Below are positions 22,617 to 33,158 of a stretch of 64,000 bases of DNA, piece by piece (position 1 is the stretch's first letter; each line of letters begins with the position of its first letter). The stretch covers positions 62,001 through 126,000 of the forward strand of contig JAHLKC010000027.1 of NCBI GenBank assembly GCA_025449115.1. The letters are read 5' to 3'. A program made the position numbers and the translations under genes. This DNA is from Chytridium lagenaria. Its lineage: Eukaryota; Chytridiomycota; Chytridiomycetes; Chytridiales; Chytridiaceae. The notes under the pieces were generated by a model. The model saw nothing but the letters and a program-made list of their open reading frames with translations. It was not told where the DNA came from and searched no databases.

Positions 22617-24558
22617 GGATCTTTTTTCTTTGGGGGGAAGTATTCTGAAATGGTGTCCTTGAACTTGAATGCTTTGAGGTTTTATTCTAAAATATTTGGA
22701 CTCCGATACCCACCGCTTTCAAAATGTCACCGGACCACCGCCTCCAAGTGACAGGCGGAGTTGAGGAAGGAACGTCATGGAGGCACACCTCCCCATGAGT
22801 TTCGTTCCTTCACCACTGTGACGGGATAAGTAATCCTAATAAAGGGGCTAAAAGTTTGTAAACTCAAAACACAAGCCTTCATCTTCGTCTGGTTACTTTC
22901 GCCACCCAGCCATAGTGATTCATAGTTGCGTGTGAAGGTGCGCCTTCATCTGTTAGGGTGGTAGTCTGAACAAAAGACCGTAATGAAGGTGCATGCGTAA
23001 TGAGAGCAGCTGGCCCAAACATTTTGCAAATGGGGATATAGGTATTATTATGCATAAAAAAATATAAAACACAAAAACACCATTCATAAATAAACTGTGG
23101 TTAGAAATAGAATTTAAATTTAACGTGAATATGAAAAAACTTCATGATTCATCTCCAAAGCTTTTAATGACTCTTACCTTTTCTATGTGTAGTGCAAGAG
23201 GATGAAGGTTATTAGGCAACCAACCCAGAGGCCTTTATTGGTTTGAAAACAAAAAAGAAAGAAAAAATACCATCAGTAGGATTTATATACTGAAAGAAAA
23301 TACTAAAAAGTGCTTCAGACTCCAAGGTATCCAGGAAAAAAAAAAATAAAAAGACTGGCGACTTGAATCTTCATCCTCCTCCATTGCTTTGTCTTCATCT
23401 TCCAAAACTTCTCCCTCAGGTCGGCCGGCTTTAAACACGTTCCACGGCATTCGCACATGATGAAGAGTTAACATCATGCCGATCTTGAGAAAGTTGTGAG
23501 CTGCATTAACATCTAGATCCATCATATTCCCATAAGCTGGATTCCGTCACGATAGGTTACATTATCTGAGTCGTAGGTTTGGTCGCCTTAACTATCATTA
23601 TGAAAACAGATAAAAAGAAAAGGGCAAAAAACTTCAAGCTTACGGTCGTCAACACATGAAACAGATGAAGGTATCTGCTCCCCATTTTCATTCTGCAATG
23701 GGTTGCAGAACTCGTGAAGCCGATTTTTGGTTGCTGCGCCTCAGCCGGTCAGAGCAAAATTAATAATACTGTCAGCGTTATTCAAGAGTTAACAGTATCA
23801 AATCATTGGGATATAATCCGTTCCAGCTGCTTTCGTCATTATGAACTTGCACTTCCTCAGCCTCTACGTTATTCTTTTCTTTTCATTCAAAATCGATGAT
23901 ATAGGGCAGCTTCGCCAGTAGCTTTCACATTATCCCTTGTTACTACCGGTAATGATCATGGTAGGATTGAGACAACGCCTTAAACCTTTCTCCCGAGTTA
24001 GAAGACATTCTTTTGCATTGATTATTTTCCCCAGCACGAAACTGCATTAGTCTAGTTCCTGCAATATGTAATGTGGCCACCATCCTTCGTTACAAAAGTC
24101 ATTGCTGATGTGATGGGATATTTGAAAATAAAGTAGATATTGAAAGTCTGAATAGATGATCCACCGCCATACCCCATAAATGATAAGCTTCAGATGGCGC
24201 TTCGTTTCGGCCTCGTCTCATCGTCAATTTTTTGACGATTGAAATTGGCAATTTCAGTAATAAATAGATGATGTCCACACTGCTGGATACGCAACTAACC
24301 CAAGACGCACCATCACCCCTGTTTCATGACATATACTATGAAACGAAGCCGTTTGATAATATTAAAGGTGTTTTGATTGCCAATATATATTTCGTCGTAT
24401 CGTTAAGTTTGACGTCCTACTTCAAGTGTAGAGTTCTTGAACGGTGCACTGAGCTGGCGAGTATCAATATCATCTACTTGACCTTCGCATGGTAAGTGAT
24501 GGTTGAACGCATAATTTCTGATGAGCGAGTAGGATCGTGGCGAACCGCTTCCACTTCC
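22617..24558. other. Long spacer with only fragments
   Basis: No intact gene. At 23283-23525 the minus strand has an open stretch (see the separate entry). At 24268-24495 there is a plus-strand open frame with a hydrophobic segment but no recognised motif. The rest is AT-rich. Confidence 0.4.
23283..23525 (-). pseudogene. Possible remnant of a transposon-type nuclease gene
   Basis: The minus strand reads MDLDVNAAHNFLKIGMM, then RMPWNVFKAGRPEGE and an acidic tail. The Asp-x-Asn-Ala-Ala-x-Asn pattern, followed some 20 residues later by Arg-Pro and a charged end, resembles the last RuvC motif (DVNAARN) and C-terminus of TnpB/Fanzor-type proteins. Upstream, where zinc-ribbon cysteines and the other catalytic residues should lie, the frames are broken and no match is visible. 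If real it is a decayed fragment; a chance likeness over about 15 residues is quite possible. Confidence 0.2.
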
Positions 24559-26066
24559 ATGGGATGGACCACAGGATGGGACTCCCACTACGGAAGGCCA
24601 TACTTTATTAGACCAGATTTGACGACAACATGGTAATTACTCCTGCGTTCTGCGTCAACCTTTCTTACTTTAGCAACAAACAGGGAGGATCCACGTCAAT
24701 TCCACAACCCCATGGTCAATACCCCCAAGGTCAATTCCCAACCTATCCCGCTCCACCAATGTGGTCTCATTCGACGGGAAAACTATCACAGAATCGACCA
24801 CTTCCTCCTCGGACGGCCAAAGCGCCCCCGAAAAGCCCACATAATCCAACACAACATCGCCGAGCATCAGTCTTAATCACAAACGATACGTTTAACGATG
24901 AAAGTGAGAACACGCCACTCATTCCCGTCGCAAAAACCCGTGAAGGAAAGTGGAAAAGAAGAAAAAACTGGCAGTGAGAAAGCAACCCCCACCCAAAATT
25001 GAAGACTCACTCCACGCGAACAAAAACCGTCTCTTCCACCACCCGCAACCCAAAAAACCTCAAAAAAGAACATCTACTCCTTCAGCTCTTCCACTCTAAA
25101 CCTCGGCAACCCCGAATTCCCCAAATCCCGCCGCTACTGCTGCAACTGTTTCCGATCCCGCAGCGGTTGTCGACGGTTCTGGATCATCTTCACCATCTTA
25201 CTTTTGGGTGGACTTGCGGCTGCCGGATTTTTCTGTGGCCCCGATACCACGTGTGACGGTGTCTGATCCTGTAGTGCAGAAGGCGCGCAGCTTTTGTGAT
25301 GTTTGGGAAATTGGAGACGGAGTCCTGAGACGCCTTTTGTGATGCAGATGAATGTGGTGGTGGAGGTGAAAGTGTGGTCAGAGAATTATTGGGATATTTT
25401 GATGGAGAAGTTGACTTTTGAGGTAAGTTTTCTTTTCCCCTTTTGATATCCTGCTTCTCTGCTGCTTCTATCAACTTCTTTCATATTTATTAGCTCCGTG
25501 ACTTTCCTTCTATATCATCCATTATGTTGTATATTGACATTAGTGTAAAGGGAAATCTTTTAGATGGCTCAGGCAATTCCCTTGAAAGTACCAGAGCTAG
25601 TGGTATTGCTAACGCGCCACGTTTAAAAAGATGGAAAACACGCTCTTTCAACTGGTATGGTCCTTCCGCACTTTGTTTTCCAGCCCTCTATCACTGTATA
25701 TATCCACAAACTTACTCCGGCCCTTTTCTCTTTTCCACAGCCCATCTCTATTCGCCATACAGTGACCTCACCAACTCCAGTGGCAGCAATTCTCAATGCT
25801 GATCCCGCAACGGCGCTTTTAGCTACTTCGTGCGGGATCCTTGACAGGAGCAAGCGATCAAACCTTCAAATTGTGAGGATTCCTTTTGCTTGAATTTTCG
25901 TAAATCTGACCTATCGGTTTTTCCCCCCTAATGTATAGTCTTATAAAGCAAGGGTATTTATCACGCCCATTTCTTGGTTCGGGCTGGTTCCGGAGCAAGA
26001 TGGAAGGGTGTCCTTCCCGTGTCCGATACCCAGAACGCATTTGATACGTTTCTCAAGCTGTTGTAA
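24559..26066 (+). CDS. LEA2-like single-pass membrane protein
   Basis: Start placed tentatively at ATG 24559; an upstream first exon is possible. The N-terminal half is cytosolic, Pro/Gln-rich and basic (GQYPQGQFPTYPAPPMW). A Cys-rich juxtamembrane stretch (RRYCCNCFRSRSGCRR) precedes a helix (FWIIFTILLLGGLAAAGFF). After it come beta-strand-like segments: VSDPVVQKA, MQMNVVVEVKVWSENYWDI, the splice after KLTFE at 25423, then IRHTVTSPTPVAAILNADP and ISWFGLVPEQ. This order fits fungal membrane proteins with an extracytosolic LEA2/WHy-type sandwich. Later exons are about 25551-25640, 25741-25872 and 25939-26066. Several one-base frame changes occur (about 24952, 25075, 25250 and 26020). Function unknown; perhaps a vacuolar or plasma-membrane protein. 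Confidence 0.6.
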
Positions 26067-26477
26067 ATAATCGTTTTCCTCAAACTTTTACTTCTTACTT
26101 CTGTTGCGTACATACACATTCTTATCTTTTATTCTTGTAAATTTTCTTTTGTGATCGTATAATCACCCAATTTCTTGTTGATTACGCAATTCCGTTGCGT
26201 TGGGGTGTCTGCAATATTATGTGTGACAAAGAAAAAACGAAATCTAAAGACAAAGGGTTGAAGAGCGGTATTATTGTATTGTATGCCGCACCCACCTCAT
26301 CGTCACCACCAAGAGCCCATCGCTGACGGGTTGTTGACAGTATTTTAAAGAGAGCTATTGTTGGTGCTGCGAATTTAGTCGACAAAGAATTTCAAGTTCA
26401 GTTTTGATTTCTTTAGAGGTGGGGTGGGGGTTTTGCTGGCTTGTAGACACTACTTTTTGCTTGAGAAAAGAGAAGGG
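26067..26477. other. Intergenic spacer
   Basis: AT-rich spacer holding the 3' flank of the LEA2-like gene and the promoter of the glycosyltransferase gene. Confidence 0.6.
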
Positions 26478-28546
26478 ATGAGGCTTTTAAGAAGAATTCT
26501 GGTAACGGTGCTGCTTGCTACAGTCAGCATTGTTCTCATAATGACGATCAAGTCGGGTGGCGATGACTACTTTGAGAGCTACTACCTGTAAGTTCTCGTC
26601 ATCAGTTTTCATCTTTCTTCAACTTACATCTTAAAACAGAAGCAGTATGATGAACAACCCAACATCGACCCCGCTACGCATACCCCTCTATGTATAAGAC
26701 TGGTCAAAGTCTTGGACTTTTTAAATCCCGGAAACCCGTATACTCTGAAAAGTTGCCATTATCGCCTACGGAGCAGAAAGTGTTTGATGCACCTCTTTTT
26801 GAGTCTTCAGAGGCTCTTACGACGGCGAGTACTCCGGCGAGATATTTTCATGTGGATGGGTTTCATTTTTGTAAGATGTTGAATAATGCGTCATTTGATT
26901 CGTTGGCGGTGGTGGCTTCTTGGGGCAGAGTGTGGCGACGAGAAATCCGTCGCCTGTGGAGTTTGTGGATTATATTGATGGAAAGGCATTGAGACTTGCG
27001 AATCGGCTAAAGAAGTATGGAGTTTATAATAAGAGGTGAGCATTTTCGTTTTATAAATTACGCTTAGTTTCCATTATATTTTTGTGCTGTTTATTTTTGT
27101 ATCTTTCATTCAGTTTGTTTGCATTTAATATATATGCCTTTTTCCTGGAATGTAGGAGGTAGATCGGTTTTCATGCTTCACGGTAGCAGAGGGTGCGAAC
27201 CCGTTTGCAAATGTTACAAGCGACCGGCTGTTACATCGTATGGATCCGGTTAACTACTTTCGCCTATGATCCCATCTGTCAAACCCACAACAGAATCAAT
27301 CATCCCGGGACCTCGAAGAAAATATCACGTGCGTTTTGCCCTTATGTCCATTATTTCGACTTTTTTACTAACAGGAGTTTCAGTTTGCTTACTTGATGAT
27401 GGTCCATGGCAACAAAACCAACATTGAAAACGTCAGGACACAATTGATCTCATTGACGATGGTTCTGCCATCATTCTCATCCACGTCGATCTCAAATCCA
27501 AAGAGCTTTACGGTGCCATTGAAGAATTTATCAAGACCCGAGATATCGCTATGAATGCCAAAGTACGACCGACACAGCCGGCTGTGCCTGGAAATGTTTA
27601 CCTTGCACAACATCGGTATGATGGGCTGTGGGGACATGCCTCATTGGTCAATATGGAGGTTAGTGGGTATTGGGAGTTGTTAGATATGGCGGATTGGGAT
27701 TTTGTGATTAATATTTCGGGGATGGATTATCCGTTGAGACATAGTAGGGAGATTTATAGAGTGATGAGTTTGAAGAAGTAAGGGAAGAGAATTTATTAAT
27801 TGGTGGGAGGATACATGTGAGTGTTGTTCTTTCTGCTGTTGTTTTGTGTCTTATTTCTTCTTTAAAATGGTTCCTTTTTTATATCAGTGATATGCTTTTC
27901 TCTTAAATTTTAATTTTCTGTTTTTATTCATCATTTACCTGTTTTATTTGTTTACACAAACTCTTGGGTGTTTTTGTTGTTCATAGCACAAGAAGCTTTT
28001 CGCATGCTCCGCCCGTATCTTGCGAGGTCAAACCGGATTCTCAAAGGAACCAAGCTGGTGTCCGAGATGACATCGTATCACCCGCTCGAGACGGGTTTGT
28101 TCTTCCCGCCGTTTTCTGGATGGAAGTTATGCCAACAAATTCAATGGATGACACTCAGCAGAAATTTTGTAAAGTATCTAAGGCATTCACGGGAGGCGTT
28201 GCATATGCTTGCGTTTATTCAGCACACCTTTGTGCCTGACCAGAGCTTCTTCTGCTATGGTGAGGAATTATGTTACTTTCCCTGTCTTCCTTCGTCAAAT
28301 CTAAATCGTTATATATTTAGTTGCCATCAACACACCTATTTTGCCAAACGCACCGTTTCCCAAAAGAAACATTTTTCTGCAACGCTACAACGACAATAAC
28401 CACGCTGCACTTCTAGACGTCTCCACAGTCCGCAACATTGGCGTTGATCGCAATCGTGACAGCCGCGATACTTTTTCGCGCGAAAGGTGGATCTTCGTAC
28501 TTCAAAAGGACGTGATGTGGCGAAATGGATAAGAGGGAGCATTTGA
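26478..28546 (+). CDS. GT14 (core-2/I-branching, xylosyltransferase-like) glycosyltransferase
   Basis: A type II Golgi-type glycosyltransferase, probably transferring a sugar from a nucleotide sugar; donor and acceptor cannot be told. Exon 1 (26478-26587) encodes a short basic N-terminus and signal anchor (ILVTVLLATVSIVLIM). Later exons: 26640-27035, about 27156-27374, about 27375-27777, 27987-28259 and 28321-28546. Family landmarks are FQFAYLMMVHGN, SAIILIHVDLKSKELY, WGHASLVNMEVSGYWELL, DWDFVINISGMDYPLR, then VSEMTSYHPLETGLFF, PDQSFFCY and a final FFARKVDLR. Frame breaks include the G-run at 26922-26925 and the T-run at 28472-28476. Correcting each by one base restores the conserved frame. 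The stop is TGA at 28544-28546. The family is well supported. Confidence 0.85.
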
Positions 28547-29515
28547 AGAAGCATCTGCAAGTTGGAGGGTATGGAGAGTTACTGGGGCTGCGTATGTTGA
28601 TTATAAGGGGAAGGGAGAAGAAGACATTGAACGCTGGATGGGTTGATGTTGGCGTGTCGTACTTTTGTTTATCATTTTGCCGCAAAGTCGTACCTCATAT
28701 TTCACGAGAATATCTCTCTTATTTGCTTAACATGCTTAACTTTATTATTAGTCACTACTCCACCCATTTATTTCCTTTGGCGAACATTTTATTGTCCCAT
28801 TTCCAGCAGCATAACTTGCCTTGTACTTTTTTCGCTTTCTTTAGGAATATTGCATTTAGCTTTCATTGGCCTTTTATATCTTTGCATTGCATTTAGCTTG
28901 CATTGGGCTTTTATTTCTTTTTTGTACCGGAAATTTGCTGAGAAGAAGAGTGTGTAGTGTATTTTGGTTGCAGGACGTCTGTATAGAATGTTATAAGTGG
29001 TCTTCATTGCTTTTAGGTTTGACCTATGACTCTGAGTTGCACGTCTCCGGCACTTTGTCGTTATTTCTTCACTTTCACCCAGCCCTTGCAACGCCAAAAA
29101 GAAGAGCATTCATAGCTCAGGGCGTAGTTTTATGCGCCGCGTCCCAGTTCATGCATCCCTTCCATTCCAGCCCCTTGAACATTCGAAGAACGACGCAATG
29201 ACTCTTCCTGTTTCTTCTTTTTCTTTTTTCCCCCTTATGGGCCAGCACAGCACCCGGAAGTGGTGTTACGGGGCGGATGCAGAGAAATTCTGGATGCGTC
29301 ACGCTGAGTTTTCATTGCAAAAAAAGCCACGGACACACGAGAACAATAAAAATAAACAAAAGAAATTGAGTTGACTTGTATGCTTGTATGCTTGTTCCTG
29401 CGTTTTAAATTCTGTTTTTTGCTATAAAAAAAGAGCGAGAAAGAGGGCTCCCCCAGCGTCACTACTACAAACAATCTCTACTGAAAATACTTTAGCGAAC
29501 AGCAAATACCTCATC
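28547..29515. other. Intergenic spacer with a short tandem duplication
   Basis: No gene supported. At about 28852-28920 a segment (GCATTTAGCTT, CATTGG, CTTTTAT) is repeated once with slight divergence. The final 100 bp are the likely promoter of glycoprotein copy D. Confidence 0.5.
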
Positions 29516-30550
29516 ATGCTCACTCAAGGGTTTATTGCCCTTCTGTCGCTTACCGTATCCATCCAAGCAGCTGCACCTGGCAAAATAGTGTTAGTCTCGG
29601 AACCTTAAGTATTCCGTCCATCATTTCTCACAGTACGTTTTCCACAATAGTGCCATCCAATCCCCAGCAAGTTTCTGTCTCCTCCTCCCTTCGCTACCTG
29701 GCCAGAGCATTGGAGAATCAGAGGGAAGTGCAACATCCCATTGCGTTGGGACCAGCACAAACGGTGCAAGGTCGTTACCGGCTAGTGTTGTGAAGCAAGC
29801 GCATTATTTAGACGGACCCGGCTATGTTCAAATCACGGGACAGATTGATATGGCCGCACTGCGAATAAGCAGTCGAGATGGCGGTGGACAGTACGTTTTG
29901 CTCTAGTCACTGTACTTTTTTGTATTGACGTGCTGTTTTACTTTTCAGATATGACGACGCTTCTTGGGGAATCGAGCCCACCTCTTCTTGCGCAGGATAC
30001 GACCGATACCTAGAGCTCGTCGGCAACGACGTCTTTTGCATTCGGTGCTGCAAGTTTTCTGATCCATTAAAAGCTGACTACGACAAATCTTCTCCGTAAG
30101 TTTCCGTTTCCAACCGGCCTTCTTACATTCTATTGCAGCTGTTACGCCGGAAATGACCTTGCGGGCTGTGAAACTAATATTCCGGGCGCTTATGGTCCGG
30201 GTTCACTTACAATGGCAAAGCGGTGGACGGACCCGGGGGAAGCAACCCCAATCCTCCGCCTTCGCCCTCTCCGCCTGCTCCATCTCCATCTGCTTCAACA
30301 ACGCCCGCTCCATCACCCTCGTTCACTGGTAAATCCACTGAAGATGACGGGGCGTCATCTACAATCGTGTCCTCGACGAGTCCACGCGAACATCATCGAC
30401 GGCACGTACTACGTCCCTCACACCGTCTACCACCGCAAAACCTCCCGTGAACACGGAAACTCAGATATCGATTGTCTCTGGCGCGACTCAAGGATATCAG
30501 AGAGGATTGGTGGCGTTGGTGTGGGATTGGCAGCGATGATATTGGCTTAA
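29516..30550 (+). CDS. GPI-type surface glycoprotein, copy D
   Basis: The fourth family member, on the opposite strand to A-C. Exons: 29516-29587 (signal peptide MLTQGFIALLSLTVSIQA), 29634-29890, 29949-30095 and 30139-30550. It encodes SFCLLLPSLPGQSIGESEGS, GGGQYDDASWGIEP, RCC, CYAGNDLAGC and GAYGPGF. After that a Pro/Ser-rich stalk (PSPSPPAPSPSAS) and Ser/Thr-rich region replace the Thr/Ala stalks of A and B, and a hydrophobic end suggests GPI anchoring. A missing T at 30202-30203, another change in the stalk and a missing G near 30520 break the frame. Unlike A-C and E, no intron separates CYAGND from the following GC motif. The donor of intron 1 (GTGTTA) is weak. Confidence 0.75.
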
Positions 30551-30963
30551 ACCCTCTCATAATTCAAGTTTATTATCAAGCGATATAACACGTCCATGCA
30601 TTACTTCCCCTTCCACCTATATTATAATTGCTGTTAATTTTCTCATCCCGTCTCATTTCATACCACCACTCTCCTGTTATTTACACCGTTTCGCTGCCAT
30701 ATATCTTTATAATTTCTAAACTGCGCACCGTCGAGCCTGTACCCTTTAGACGGAAGCGGTTTAAGTATCAATAAAATAATAAGAAAAGACTTCTTTTTAA
30801 TTATTTTACTATAATGCTGGTGCAAGAGTGCCATTTGGTTAAAACGACACTGGACGTGCAAAAGCCTCTCCCAACACCTACATATATGAAATTTTTTATT
30901 TTTGTCTCCTGTTAAAAGTTGTTTTTATGCCCAGTGTTCTTGTTCTATAAAAGCTAGCCTCCA
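30551..30963. other. Intergenic spacer
   Basis: AT-rich spacer between copy D and the dehydrogenase gene. Nothing else seen. Confidence 0.6.
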
Positions 30964-32292
30964 ATGCGCACCATCCTCATAACAGGCTCAACTTCGGGCA
31001 TCGGCAGAGGTATAGCATACTCTGCTTCATCTTCCTTCTTTCCAACTAACAATCTGCTTGAAAAGAAATCGCCATCCGTCTCTCCACAATCGGCCACAAC
31101 GTCATCATCGCTCCCGCAACTTAAGCAAAGTCCAAGAAGTCGTCCTCCACTTCAACCCAACGCTACCGGCAAAGTTCTCGGCTTTGAGCTCGACCTGGCG
31201 AGTTTGCATTCAGTGAAAAAGTTTGTTGGGGAGTTGGGGAAGGCGGTGGATGATTGTGGTTTGGAGTTGGATACGGTTGTGTTGAATGCGGGGATGAGTT
31301 CTGGGAATCGGTTGGAGTTGACAGAGGACGGGATTGAACGATGCTTTGCTACGAATCAGATGGGTGAGTTTGAATGATGCCATCTGTTGTTTTGAGACTG
31401 CTGAAATGACTGGGTCGGGCGGAAGAGTTGTTAAGACTTGGCGCTGCTGAGAATGATTGCCGTTTGCTCATTCACATTTAAAACGTCAGCCCTTTGAATA
31501 CAGTGTATTTGGGGATATGGCATACATATACGAATGCTTTACTTTCATACACTCTATTGTTGGTATGGTGTAAGGTGCTTGTTTACTGACAAAGCTTCAT
31601 AAAGGCCATTTTTACCTGACAAAGCTATTGACTCCAAGACTCCTTCAGAGCGCAAAAAAACTAGCTCGCCCATCCCGCATCACCGTCGTTTCATCCGGTA
31701 AGTTGAATAATACCGAAAAATCATTTTTATCATGTATTTGATCTACATTCTCCAACTTGTTTTTATAACACCCCATGTATTCTAACAAATCAATAACAGG
31801 CACCCACAACCCCGCCAACCACACCCCGGTCCTCCCCCCCATTTATAATCCGCACGATTGGGTCAGCCCCAACTCCTACGAACCCGATCGCGCCTACTCC
31901 AACTCTAAGCTCGCCAACGTCCTCTTTGGTCTCCACCTCACCACCCTCCACTCCCCACCCACATCCACGTCACCCTTTACGATCCCGGTTTTATCCCAAC
32001 CACCGATTTTCTCCGTGATTTTGGGTACCTCCAACCTGCAGCGAGGATTGTCATTGCAGTTCATCTCAATCTCATTAGCTGGTGGTATAAAAGCCCGAAT
32101 CAGAATAGCAGCATGGAAAGGAGTTGTGAGTTTTACAGGAAATTGGTGGTGGGGGAGGTGGAATCGACGTCTGGGGATTATTATTCTATTGACGGAAAGC
32201 AGGAGGTGTCGGATGTGGCGAAAGATGTGGAGAAGCAAAAAGAGTTTGCAGCGTTTTCGGAACATCTTTTGGTTGAGAAGGGGTTTGCATGA
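30964..32292 (+). CDS. Short-chain dehydrogenase/reductase (retinol dehydrogenase-like)
   Basis: An NAD(P)-dependent oxidoreductase with a Rossmann fold. The start at 30964 gives MRTILITGSTSGIGRG, with the TGxxxGIG cofactor motif at the N-terminus. Exons: 30964-31363, 31605-31697 and 31800-32292. Other landmarks are ELDLASLHSVKKF, the NAG motif (VLNAGM), a NQMGHFYLTKLL segment across the first splice, RITVVSSG across the second, and the active-site YxxxK as AYSNSKLANVLFG. The C-terminal part, read in the correct frame, runs VTLYDPGFIPTTDF to SEHLLVEKGFA and stops at TGA 32290. Frame changes occur around 31020-31150 and near 31970. The substrate is unknown. Confidence 0.8.
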
Positions 32293-32318
32293 TGATGATG
32301 ATGATGATGATGATGATG
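32289..32318. repeat. (ATG)10 repeat overlapping a stop codon
   Basis: Ten ATG units. The TGA at 32290-32292 that ends the dehydrogenase is part of the array. Confidence 0.85.
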
Positions 32319-33158
32319 TATACATGAAACCCTAGTGTACCTCCTTGCTTATTCTGAGGGGGGCTGTTTGTTGCTGCCACCTTCTTATGGTTCTTTTTCA
32401 TGTAGCTGCCGAGTTAATGTTATTTAAATTTTATCTCCTCTCCAATTTTAGTTTTATTGTTATAGACCCCCCCCTGATCACACAGAGCCAAAGCACCTAT
32501 TCATTGCTTCAAGCTTTGACTTCTTGGGTCCTCTTTTATTCATCTACTATGGGTCCTTCAACTCTGTCTGCCTGTTCCTCATTACAAGTTGACGGGAATA
32601 ATCATTAGTGCAATTAATAAACGTATGGATGGTTAATAATGTATTTATTTTCCAAGAGTCGTTGAAATCTAAAACAATCAGGTTGCTAAAAGCAAGAAAG
32701 AATGAAGCAAAAGAAAGGACTTAGAAGATACTGAAGCAACTCAATGCGTCGGAATCTTAAAACCGTCTGCCACGAGCTCCATAAAGAATCACCACGTTGC
32801 TGTTCTCCAGGCGTTTTACACTCACCAAGTGGATAAAAACTCTTTCACACGCAAAAATGGGTATTGCAACTCCGACACGACTATGAAGCCACACCAATTC
32901 AGCTTAAAAGTGATCCACCATACGCAAAACTCCTAAACCCAAAAAGGGAATCGTGATCAAGCAGAATATAATATCAAGTGGTAAGTTAGGTAAAACGACA
33001 AACACATCACCTCACATTTTATTTCAACCATAAATAAATAAAAACCACATCAACCTGAATTCCTCGGTTAAAAGGTACCAGAATCATCAAAAAGGATATG
33101 CCCAAGAACTAACATCGAAGCGGAGAAATAAAAGTTTCTACAAAGGAGCGTCCATGGG
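32319..33158. other. Intergenic region between convergent genes
   Basis: The 3' flank of both the dehydrogenase (+) and the Ser/Pro-rich gene (-). AT-rich, no gene seen. Confidence 0.6.

Noticed and set aside
22728..22760. Short similarity (TCACCGGACCACCGCCTCC) to the Gly-rich splice region of copy A, suggesting another relic
   Set aside because: Only about 20 bp match and they encode glycine repeats, so chance is likely; the flanks do not align.
23000..23280. Possible transposon ends or other mobile element boundaries in the long spacer
   Set aside because: No terminal inverted repeats, target-site duplications or intact transposase were seen.
27120..27240. Segment resembling a tRNA arm (GGGTGCGAACCCG)
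   Set aside because: No cloverleaf can be formed, and the segment codes for the GT14 enzyme.
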